Part shown: positions 56,317 through 64,000 of the stretch, piece after piece
Numbering within the stretch: the stretch's first letter is position 1
Layout: the number at the start of each line of letters is the position of its first letter
NCBI GenBank assembly: GCA_012514145.1
Contig: JAAZAV010000026.1
Location: 1-64,000, forward strand
DNA: 64,000 bases
DNA from: Clostridiales bacterium
GTDB lineage: Bacteria; Bacillota; Clostridia; Oscillospirales; CAG-272
Direction: 5' to 3'
Notes under the pieces: generated by a model
Told to the model about the DNA's origin: nothing
What the model saw: the letters and a program-made list of their open reading frames with translations, nothing else
The model's database searches: none
Made by a program: the position numbers and the translations under genes

Positions 56317-57411
56317 TTAAGTCAAAGATTCTGACGCCGACAGAGACTCTCTCGTTTTTATGTCTATCTTGTATCCGGTCAGACGCGCTGCCAGACGCGC
56401 ATTCTGACCTTCCTTGCCTATTGCAAGAGAAAGCTGATCATTGGCGACTATAACCCGGCAGGAACGCTGTTCGCCTTCAAGAATCGTAACCTCCTCAACC
56501 TTGGCGGGGGAGAGGGAAGCCTTGATATACTCGGCGGGATCGTCGCTGTATTTGATAATATCGATGCGCTCACCGTGAAGTTCCCTTAGAACACTGTTGA
56601 TTCTTACCGAATGGCTTCCGATGCAGGCACCGGTGGGATCAACAGCGGGATCTCTTGACTCAACCGACATCTTTGTGCGTGAGCCGGCTTCACGGGAAAT
56701 GTTTCTGATAACCACCGTGCCGTCCTGAATTTCGGGTATCTCCAGCTCAAAGAGGCGCTTCACCAGCCCCGGATGGGTGCGGGAGACTGTGACGATCGGC
56801 CCCCTCTGCTCATTGTTTACTTTGATTACAAAAACCTTGATCTTGTCACCCTCACGGAAGGTTTCGCCGGGAATCTGCTCGCTCTTGATGAGCGGAACAA
56901 TGCTCGTTCCCGTGTCTATCATAACCGCTTCGGTCATCTCGTCTATGCGGGTGACGGTGGCGGTAATAATCTCTTCTTTTTTATCCTCGTATTCACGGAG
57001 CATCCGACCGCGTTCCGCTTCACGAATACCCTGAATGATTACCTGCTTCGCAGCCTGGGTGCTGAGCCGTCTGAAGTTCTTCGGTTTCAGCTCGATCTGT
57101 ACGCTGCTGCCGATTTCGTATCGGCGGCGGGAGTGAAGGCGATTGGCTTCCTCGAGACTTATCTGAGTAAACTCGTTCTCGACTTCCTCAACAACCTCCA
57201 TGACCTGATAAACCTTGAAGTCGCCCTTTTTGTCATCTGCTTCGACCAGAATGTTGGCGTCTTCGCAGCCGCTTTCTTTTTTGAATGCGCTTGCGAGAGC
57301 TGTGGTTACACGCTCCAGCATATATTCCTTTGAAATGCCCTTTTCCTTTTCAAGCAGGTCAAGCGCACTGAAAAATTCGCTCTGATCTTCGCTTTGCTTG
57401 CGGTTCATCAT
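56317..57411 (-). CDS. nusA: Transcription termination/antitermination factor NusA
   Basis: 'FFSALDLLEKEKGISKEYMLERVTTALASAFKKE', S1 region, 'DPTGACIGSHSVRINSVLRELHGERIDIIKYS', 'LAIGKEGQNARLAARLTGYKIDI'; start codon among MTEDMM uncertain. Confidence 0.97.
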   Translation of the reverse strand: MMNRKQSEDQSEFFSALDLLEKEKGISKEYMLERVTTALASAFKKESGCEDANILVEADDKKGDFKVYQVMEVVEEVENEFTQISLEEANRLHSRRRYEIGSSVQIELKPKNFRRLSTQAAKQVIIQGIREAERGRMLREYEDKKEEIITATVTRIDEMTEAVMIDTGTSIVPLIKSEQIPGETFREGDKIKVFVIKVNNEQRGPIVTVSRTHPGLVKRLFELEIPEIQDGTVVIRNISREAGSRTKMSVESRDPAVDPTGACIGSHSVRINSVLRELHGERIDIIKYSDDPAEYIKASLSPAKVEEVTILEGEQRSCRVIVANDQLSLAIGKEGQNARLAARLTGYKIDIKTRESLSASESLT

Positions 57412-57419
57412 GTCCTCCG

Positions 57420-57956
57420 TCAAAATTTGAAATCGAAAACAGTCGTTATCCGCGATATGGCGGAGCGCTTCAGCACAAGGTGTGATGAATCGCCCTGTTT
57501 CCAGTCGGAAATCGTGACCGTATCGTTTTCGGAATCGTATGCTTCGAGTATTCCGGTCAGGCGTTTGAGCCTGGACACCGGGTCTGCGGCAAACAGCTTA
57601 ACACTCACCTTCTCGCCGATACCGAAGCTGAAATGCTCGGGCAGGCGAAGTTCCCGTTCGATGCCCGGGGAGGAAACCTGAAGGTAATAGGAGTCCTCTA
57701 TCGGGTCAACTTCATCTATAAGCGGCTCAATGGCCTTATGGAAGTACTCGCAGTCGTTGATGCTGATTCCGTCCGGTTTGTCAAGAGTAATCCGCAGGAA
57801 CCAGTCGGAGCCTTCCTTAAAATACTCCACATCCCAAAGACTGACATTCTGTTCTGACGCCAGCGGCTCGGCAAGCTCTCTTACGATTGCCGTCACATTC
57901 TTATTTCTTCTATTGCTTTTGCTGCTTACTTCAGCTTTAATCTCTTCTGCCGCCAT
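57420..57956 (-). CDS. rimP: Ribosome maturation factor RimP
   Basis: 'LWDVEYFKEGSDWFLRITLDKPDGISINDCEYFHKAIEPLIDEVDPIEDSYYLQVSSPGIERELR'. Confidence 0.97.
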   Translation of the reverse strand: MAAEEIKAEVSSKSNRRNKNVTAIVRELAEPLASEQNVSLWDVEYFKEGSDWFLRITLDKPDGISINDCEYFHKAIEPLIDEVDPIEDSYYLQVSSPGIERELRLPEHFSFGIGEKVSVKLFAADPVSRLKRLTGILEAYDSENDTVTISDWKQGDSSHLVLKRSAISRITTVFDFKF

Positions 57957-58002
57957 TCTATCTCCCGTTATAATGCCTTAACGCCTGTATGTCCGTATAA
58001 CA

Positions 58003-58029
58003 GTTGGAGAGCAGGTCGCCCTACTCTCC
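58003..58029 (-). other. Leader hairpin upstream of the rimP-nusA-infB operon
   Basis: TGGAGAG-c-AGG loop CCT-a-CTCTCCA, about 11 bp with one mismatch, between the promoter and the rimP start; no T-tract. Confidence 0.45.
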
Positions 58030-58057
58030 ACACTCATCATAATTCGTACCGTGCGAT

Positions 58058-58086
58058 ATTATAACACATTATGTGAAAAAAAGCAA
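58058..58086 (-). promoter_or_regulatory. Putative sigma-A promoter TTGCTT-N17-TATAAT for rimP-nusA-infB
   Basis: - strand: -35 58086-58081, -10 58063-58058, with TGTG upstream of -10. Confidence 0.6.
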
Positions 58087-58125
58087 TAGTAATTTTCAGC
58101 CTGAGTCAAGAATTATACAAAACGC

Positions 58126-59181
58126 TCAATAATATATGCTGCTCAGCGTGTATTCATCTGCAATTTGACTGTTGACATCGATGTTGGCTGTGTAGCTCTT
58201 CAGCATCTCCTGATACTGTTCGAATGAACAGTTGTAAACGAGGTCGGCGAACTGATTCATTTCATCTTTGGTGTATGGCTTATCTTCAAGCTCGAGGCGT
58301 TTTACCACATAGACGCATTTGCTCATTGCGATGACTTCGGCAACGCCGATATCCATGGCAAGCGCGAAATCGATAAGATCATAACCGGTGATGGTGTCCG
58401 GAATGTATACACCGTTCTTGTAAGCGGACATATCCTCGTCGGAATGCTCCGCAATCAGCTTGTCAATATCACCGCCGGCACGGATTTCAGCTGCAAGGCT
58501 TTCAGCCAATTCTTTGATCTCCTCTTTTTCTTCGGCAGTCATATCAATTGTCTGGGTGGTACCGCTGCTGTCGGTCTCCGAATGGAAAAGGTTGAGCGAT
58601 ATATACTTTATTCGCGTGTAATGGTCGCGGTAGTAGCTGTCAAGCTGTTCGTCGCTGGGGAGCATGACACCGTTTTCTCCGATGAAATAGTCTTCAAGAG
58701 CGCTCAGTTTCTCCTGCATTACATAGATATCCCGCAGGATATTGTAGTTTATGTGATAGTTTGCAAGCTCCTGATTCAGCATGGCTTTTGAGCCGTATGA
58801 ATCCACGAGGTCGGCAAGATCGGCGTCTACGGAATCGATCTGCGAATCGGACACACTTAGCCCCAGTTTGTCGTAGAGCCAAAGCCCGGCAAGATTCTTT
58901 TTGATATTCGTGTCTGCGATATCACGCAGGTAATCCTCCATCACCACTCCGTCGGCAATTTCGGATTTCCAGAATCCGGCGGTATCAGATGCGCCGCTGA
59001 AAGATTCAAGAAAGTACCCCTTATACTGTGAAAGCCAGTAGTAGTAGATGTTCGCCGATATGGAGGTATCGTCGAGAGTCATTGCCGTCGCTCCGCCGCA
59101 GGATACAAGCAGCATACAGACGGTCAGTATCAGACATGCGGCGTGCACTAATTTGAGTTTGAGCTTTTTACTTTCTTTCAT
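58126..59181 (-). CDS. SurA_N/PrsA-like peptidyl-prolyl isomerase lipoprotein
   Basis: Lipobox 'LTVCMLLVSCGG'; parvulin-type architecture; start MKESKK (59181) with RBS ggaagg. Confidence 0.7.
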   Translation of the reverse strand: MKESKKLKLKLVHAACLILTVCMLLVSCGGATAMTLDDTSISANIYYYWLSQYKGYFLESFSGASDTAGFWKSEIADGVVMEDYLRDIADTNIKKNLAGLWLYDKLGLSVSDSQIDSVDADLADLVDSYGSKAMLNQELANYHINYNILRDIYVMQEKLSALEDYFIGENGVMLPSDEQLDSYYRDHYTRIKYISLNLFHSETDSSGTTQTIDMTAEEKEEIKELAESLAAEIRAGGDIDKLIAEHSDEDMSAYKNGVYIPDTITGYDLIDFALAMDIGVAEVIAMSKCVYVVKRLELEDKPYTKDEMNQFADLVYNCSFEQYQEMLKSYTANIDVNSQIADEYTLSSIYY

Positions 59182-62100
59182 GAAGTTCCTTCCCGGTTGC
59201 ACTGTATTTCTTCAGCAAAGCCGCCGCGATGTCGATCGGCTTCTCTTCTTTTTTTAGTCTGCAGGTTATGTAAGGTCTGGCGCCGACATTCATCAGCAGG
59301 CGCCCGCGCAGCTGTCCGGCCAGAATTGTCCATACCTCGGTGTCAAGATGCTCCGGCCATAAAACAATCGAGTTATCGGCGTGCTGGATCTTTGACATTC
59401 CGGCAAAAGCGCCGAGACCGCGGATCAGCGATATATTTATGAGATTCAGCACAGGCTGAGGCGGATCGCCGTATCGATCGAGCAGTTCATCGGTTATATC
59501 GATTACATCCTCGCCGTTTTCTATCGAGGCAATCTTTTTGTATGCGTCGATTCGCTGTGCCGGAGAGGCTATGTATTTATCGGGTATGAAGGCATCGCAC
59601 TTGATATCAACGGTGCATTCGATCTTCTTGGGTGTCTCTATACCCTTTTCCTCAAGGATCGACTCGTTGAGTATACGCATATACATGTCGTAGCCCACCG
59701 ATTCGATCTGTCCGTGCTGCTCGGCGCCCAGCAGATTTCCCGCGCCGCGGATTTCAAGATCGCGCATCGCAATCTTAAAGCCCGAACCGAATTCGGTGAA
59801 GTCACGGATTGCCGTCAGACGCTTTGCGGCGATTTCGGACAGAGCCTTTCCCCGGCGGTATGTGAAATAAGCATAGGCGCGCCTTGACGAGCGCCCGACT
59901 CTGCCGCGTAACTGGTGCAGCTGTGACAGCCCCATGCGGTCGGCATTCTCGATAATAAGGGTGTTTGCGTTCGGCACATCCACGCCGGTTTCTATGATGG
60001 TTGTGCTTACAAGTATATCGAGGTCACCTGTGACAAGATCCCGCCAGATGTCTGAAAGCAGTTCCCGATCCATCTGTCCGTGGGCGGTGGCGATACGCGC
60101 GTCGGGTGCCATCTTGCGAACACGGGAAGCAGCGTTATCTATATAGCCGATATCGTTGTGAAGATAGAATACCTGACCGCCCCGTCTCAACTCGCGGTTG
60201 ATGGCGTCGGCAATTATGGCATCGTCGTATTCAAGCACATAAGTCTGTACCGGAATCCGATCCCTGGGAGCCTCCTCAAGCACCGACATGTCGCGTATGC
60301 CGCTCATCGCCATGTTAAGTGTCCGTGGTATCGGTGTTGCGGTAAGGGTCAGAACATCGATATTCGCCGCCAGCTGCTTGATTTTCTCCTTCTGCGCCAC
60401 GCCGAAGCGCTGTTCCTCGTCTACAATAAGCAAGCCGAGGTCTTTAAAGGTTACATCATTGGAAAGCAGCCGGTGAGTGCCGACGAGTATGTCGACTTCA
60501 CCGCGTCTTAGCCTGCGGATTGTCTCAGCCTGCTGCTGCGTAGTTTTGAAGCGGGATATGAAATCCACTGATACCGGAAATCCACGCATTCTTGCGCAAA
60601 GGGTGTTGTAATGCTGCATGGCGAGAATGGTTGTAGGTACGAGTATGGCGACCTGCTTTGATGACGCCACCGCTTTGAAGGCGGCGCGCAGCGCCACCTC
60701 GGTTTTTCCGAACCCCACATCGCCGCACAAAAGACGATCCATCGGATGAGACGCCTCCATATCGGCTTTAATATCGGATACCGCAGACAGCTGTCCGTCG
60801 GTTTCCTCATGTTCAAAAGCCGATTCGAACTCACGCTGCATTTCGTCGTCCGGATAGAAGGCAAAGCCATCGCGCTTCAGCCGTTCGGCGTAGAGTGCTA
60901 TAAGTTCCTTTGCTATATTCGCGGCGGCCTTTTTTGCGCGCTGTTTCGCACGGACCCACTCGCTGCCGCCCATTTTTGTAAGTTTTACCTGGCCGTCGTC
61001 CGAGCGGGCGCCGATGTATTTTGATATCATGTCAAGCTGATCGGTGGGGATGTAGAGCACATCCGTCCCGGCATACTGCAGCTTGATGTAGTCCCGGGTA
61101 ATTCCGTCAAAGGTAATGGTTTCGATACCGTGGTATTGTCCTATACCGTGGTTCACATGCACTACATAATCGCCGATGTTGAGGTCGGCGTAGGACATTA
61201 TTCTCTCCTGCGCCGAATGTTTGTTCTCACGGCGTTTGCGTTCCCGTGCAGACCGCCCGACAGCGTTGGGATTGGCATACATCGACAGGCAGGCAAAACG
61301 TGTCAGCGGCAGTTCGAAACCGGCGAAGTTCACGCCGTGAGCGATATTCGGAAACCCTTCTGAAAGAGATGTTCCGTCGGTAAGAACCGATGCAATGCCG
61401 GAGTCCGAAAGAGCGCCGTGCAGATTCGCCGCGGACTGTTCGCTCTCGCAGAGTAGCAGTGATGTATAGCCAATCGAGCGGTATGTCTCCAGCTCTTCAA
61501 TGAGCAGTTCAAAATTGCCGGCGAAGGATATAGTCTGCTTTGTATTAAATGCAAAATTGCCCGAAAGGCTGCGTCCCGAGCGAACCGTGAACAGATCTAC
61601 ATTCATCGACGGACGGCATTCGTTGTATATATCGAGGTCAGCCTGCCGCTTGCAGTATTCGGCGTATTTTGCCGGCAGAACACCAGACTCGAGCATGGAG
61701 GTTACCGCCTCGTTTATACGCATTTCAAAGCCTTTGAGCCTGTCGCAGAGAGCCGGGTATTCCTCAAACACGGTGAGCGGTATATTGTCGAAATAGTCAA
61801 GCAGGCATTCCTTTTCCGGGTATATAAGGGAAATATACTTATCGGCGGCTGCAAGCTCCCGATCGGATTTAAGAGCCTCCAGTTCGCCTGACAGCACCTG
61901 TTTCTGTGCTTCGTCCTTAGCGCGTCTGAGCTGTGCCGTTATCGTCTCCTGAAGCTCTTTGCCGATCTCTTCCGATATCAGTACCTCACGCGCCGGCGAA
62001 ATTTGGAAGGAATCTATATTCTCAATCCGGCGCTGAGTAATGGTGTCGAATATGCCGATTTGTTCAATCTCGTCGCCGAAAAAATCGATCCTGACCGGAT

Positions 62101-62686
62101 ATTCTGAGCGGGAGGGATAGACATCAATAATTCCTCCGCGGTTCGAATATTGACCGGTACCGTCAACCATTTCAGTGCGAGTGTAACCCGCGGAATTCAG
62201 AAATTTGATGAGTTTGTCAACATCCATGCTGTCGCCGAGCGTCAGGTTCAGCGTTGACGCAGCCAGGGAATCCCTCGGAATGGTGTATTGCAGCGCCGCG
62301 TCGGGAGTGGCGACAACAGCGTCGCAGCTTCCCGAGATCACATTTGACAACACATGCAGCCTCTCATGCTCAAAGTCATGGGAGGCGGCGGCGTTATGGA
62401 AGACGAAATCGCGCAGCGGGAAGGGAAGCGCCCTTAGCCCTACGCTTTCAAGACTGTCGCAGATGCGTCTGACGGCTCTTTCGTCCGGGACGACGAATAA
62501 TACAGGCTGCCCGTACAGACGGCGGATGTCCTCGCAGAGAGCCGCGTAGAATGCGTACATAGCGCCTTCGCAAAGCCCGGTCACCTGCAGCGGTCTGGGA
62601 CTGCCTGAACGCGCCTGTACCCCGATTATCTGCAATGCATCGCCGTAAATGTGTTCGCGGCGTATGCTGTCGGTGATTATTTTCAT
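59168..62686 (-). CDS. mfd: Transcription-repair coupling factor
   Basis: '[20 protein letters not shown]', '[24 protein letters not shown]', '[19 protein letters not shown]', '[27 protein letters not shown]', '[19 protein letters not shown]'. Confidence 0.98.
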   Translation of the reverse strand: MKIITDSIRREHIYGDALQIIGVQARSGSPRPLQVTGLCEGAMYAFYAALCEDIRRLYGQPVLFVVPDERAVRRICDSLESVGLRALPFPLRDFVFHNAAASHDFEHERLHVLSNVISGSCDAVVATPDAALQYTIPRDSLAASTLNLTLGDSMDVDKLIKFLNSAGYTRTEMVDGTGQYSNRGGIIDVYPSRSEYPVRIDFFGDEIEQIGIFDTITQRRIENIDSFQISPAREVLISEEIGKELQETITAQLRRAKDEAQKQVLSGELEALKSDRELAAADKYISLIYPEKECLLDYFDNIPLTVFEEYPALCDRLKGFEMRINEAVTSMLESGVLPAKYAEYCKRQADLDIYNECRPSMNVDLFTVRSGRSLSGNFAFNTKQTISFAGNFELLIEELETYRSIGYTSLLLCESEQSAANLHGALSDSGIASVLTDGTSLSEGFPNIAHGVNFAGFELPLTRFACLSMYANPNAVGRSARERKRRENKHSAQERIMSYADLNIGDYVVHVNHGIGQYHGIETITFDGITRDYIKLQYAGTDVLYIPTDQLDMISKYIGARSDDGQVKLTKMGGSEWVRAKQRAKKAAANIAKELIALYAERLKRDGFAFYPDDEMQREFESAFEHEETDGQLSAVSDIKADMEASHPMDRLLCGDVGFGKTEVALRAAFKAVASSKQVAILVPTTILAMQHYNTLCARMRGFPVSVDFISRFKTTQQQAETIRRLRRGEVDILVGTHRLLSNDVTFKDLGLLIVDEEQRFGVAQKEKIKQLAANIDVLTLTATPIPRTLNMAMSGIRDMSVLEEAPRDRIPVQTYVLEYDDAIIADAINRELRRGGQVFYLHNDIGYIDNAASRVRKMAPDARIATAHGQMDRELLSDIWRDLVTGDLDILVSTTIIETGVDVPNANTLIIENADRMGLSQLHQLRGRVGRSSRRAYAYFTYRRGKALSEIAAKRLTAIRDFTEFGSGFKIAMRDLEIRGAGNLLGAEQHGQIESVGYDMYMRILNESILEEKGIETPKKIECTVDIKCDAFIPDKYIASPAQRIDAYKKIASIENGEDVIDITDELLDRYGDPPQPVLNLINISLIRGLGAFAGMSKIQHADNSIVLWPEHLDTEVWTILAGQLRGRLLMNVGARPYITCRLKKEEKPIDIAAALLKKYSATGKELHERK

Positions 62687-62694
62687 ATCGGCAG

Positions 62695-63321
62695 TCAGAT
62701 ACCGTTATAGGTACTCATGGCGGTTTCAAAGTCGCCTTTCACAATGAGTTCGGCAGCCGGAAGCACATTCTCGATACAGCGGAAAACCGCCTCCTGATCG
62801 GATTTCGGAATGTCTCCAAGCACCCAGTCGGCAAGATCAAAGCCTTCCGGCGGCGAGCCGACGCCGAGACGTATCCGCGGGAATTCTTCCGAGCCGAGAT
62901 GGTATATAATGCTCTTAAGTCCCTTCTGTCCGCCTGCGCTGCCTTTGCGGCGTATGCGCATACGGCCCGGCGGGAGGGAAATGTCGTCGGATATGACTGT
63001 GATGTTCTCGGGTGCAATCTTATAGAAGTCGGCTGCCTCGCGGACGGCAATGCCCGATTCGTTCATATATGTCTGCGGCTTGAGCAGAAGCACTCCCTCG
63101 CCGCCAATGACACATTCGCCGCAGAGGGCGCTGAAGCGCGCGCGCGTGATTTTTATGTTGAGCTTCTGCGATATGTAATCCATACATATGAAGCCTATAT
63201 TGTGGCGATTGTGAAGATACTTATCCCCGGGGTTTCCCAGTCCGCACAGTATGCGGGTTATCGGTGTCTTAAGTGTCGGCTGAGTTTCGATTTTTCTGAA
63301 AAGATCAAATATGTCGCTCAT
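62695..63321 (-). CDS. pth: Peptidyl-tRNA hydrolase
   Basis: 'RILCGLGNPGDKYLHNRHNIGFICMDYIS', 'LLKPQTYMNESGIAV', 'SDDISLPPGRMRIRRKGSAGGQKGLKSIIYHLGS'. Confidence 0.98.
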   Translation of the reverse strand: MSDIFDLFRKIETQPTLKTPITRILCGLGNPGDKYLHNRHNIGFICMDYISQKLNIKITRARFSALCGECVIGGEGVLLLKPQTYMNESGIAVREAADFYKIAPENITVISDDISLPPGRMRIRRKGSAGGQKGLKSIIYHLGSEEFPRIRLGVGSPPEGFDLADWVLGDIPKSDQEAVFRCIENVLPAAELIVKGDFETAMSTYNGI

Positions 63322-63560
63322 AGTATTCCTGTGTTTGCTTGGACGGATGTTGTATTACGGCAACATGTTGTAGAATAATATCACAAAATGGTTAACGATT
63401 CAAGACCAAAGCGTAATATTTCATATCAGGACGTATATGAGGATTGCTCCGCAAACGCAGCGGCGGTCAAGATAAATTGCAGCAAAAAGCGGTGTTAAAC
63501 TGAATGGGATTTGTCGAGAGTAATGATAATTTAAGATTCTGTAAATTATACCCGAAATAG

Positions 63561-63589
63561 TTGATATTTTTAACATTATGTGTTATAAT
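63561..63589 (+). promoter_or_regulatory. Putative sigma-A promoter TTGATA-N17-TATAAT for ppdK
   Basis: -35 63561-63566, -10 63584-63589, with TGTGT upstream of -10. Confidence 0.7.
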
Positions 63590-63636
63590 TCTCAAGTCCT
63601 AAGAAAAAATAATATTTAACCTGGAGGTATAATCCC

Positions 63637-64000
63637 ATGAGCAAGAAATTTGTATACTTGTTCTCCGAGGGCAACGCCGGTATGCGCGAGCTTCTCGGCG
63701 GTAAGGGCGCCAACCTTGCCGAAATGACTAAAATCGGTCTCCCTGTTCCTCAGGGCTTCACCATCACAACCGAAGCCTGCACCCAGTATTATGAGGACGG
63801 CAAACAGATCAACCCTGAGATAATGGCTCAGATCATGGAATATATCGAGAAGATGGAGAAGATTGCCGGCAAGAAGTTCGGCGACAAGGATAACCCGCTT
63901 CTCGTTTCTGTTCGTTCCGGCGCAAGAGCTTCCATGCCCGGTATGATGGATACCATACTCAATCTCGGTCTTAACGATGAGGTTGTCGAGGCTATGGCGA
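63637..64000 (+). CDS. ppdK: Pyruvate, phosphate dikinase (5' part, runs off the window)
   Basis: '[55 protein letters not shown]...[27 protein letters not shown]'; RBS ggaggt; absent from the ORF track because truncated. Confidence 0.97.
   Translation, partial: MSKKFVYLFSEGNAGMRELLGGKGANLAEMTKIGLPVPQGFTITTEACTQYYEDGKQINPEIMAQIMEYIEKMEKIAGKKFGDKDNPLLVSVRSGARASMPGMMDTILNLGLNDEVVEAMA

Noticed and set aside
62130-62160. GGTTCGAATAT resembling a tRNA T-arm
   Set aside because: Lies inside mfd coding sequence with no matching acceptor, D or anticodon stems; no tRNA found in the window.
1-64000. CRISPR array, prophage, transposase or integrase
   Set aside because: No spaced direct repeats, phage structural genes or transposase motifs seen in the ORF translations.

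Overview
The window looks like a chromosomal segment of an anaerobic Firmicutes/Clostridia-type bacterium. This is inferred from the gene content: a trimeric [FeFe]-hydrogenase, ppdK, TmcAL, the rimP-nusA-ylxR-ylxQ-infB cluster, and ggagg ribosome-binding sites. Housekeeping genes (ackA, tmcAL, nadE, rimP/nusA/ylxR/ylxQ/infB, mfd, pth, ppdK start) are interleaved with many small glycan-catabolism units: two GH106-like glycosidases, heparinase II/III-like, GH38, GH110-like and pectate-lyase-like beta-helix proteins, a sialidase-like BNR protein, a GH39-like protein, Gfo/Idh/MocA and FAD oxidoreductases, and an ADP-ribosylglycohydrolase-fold protein. I saw no phage, transposon, CRISPR, rRNA or tRNA. 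Several sigma-A-like promoters (17-18 bp spacers) and intrinsic terminators can be read directly. The points most worth a second look are: an operon combining an ADP-ribosylglycohydrolase-fold protein with a beta-helix protein and a GH106-like enzyme; an SDR / CBM-like-FAD-oxidoreductase / serine-hydrolase operon; a near-consensus promoter pointing antisense to a DUF1294 gene; palindromic operator-like sites at the ackA, hydrogenase and FTR-like genes; and a long hairpin at the left edge. Family calls come from motif recognition by eye, with no database search.
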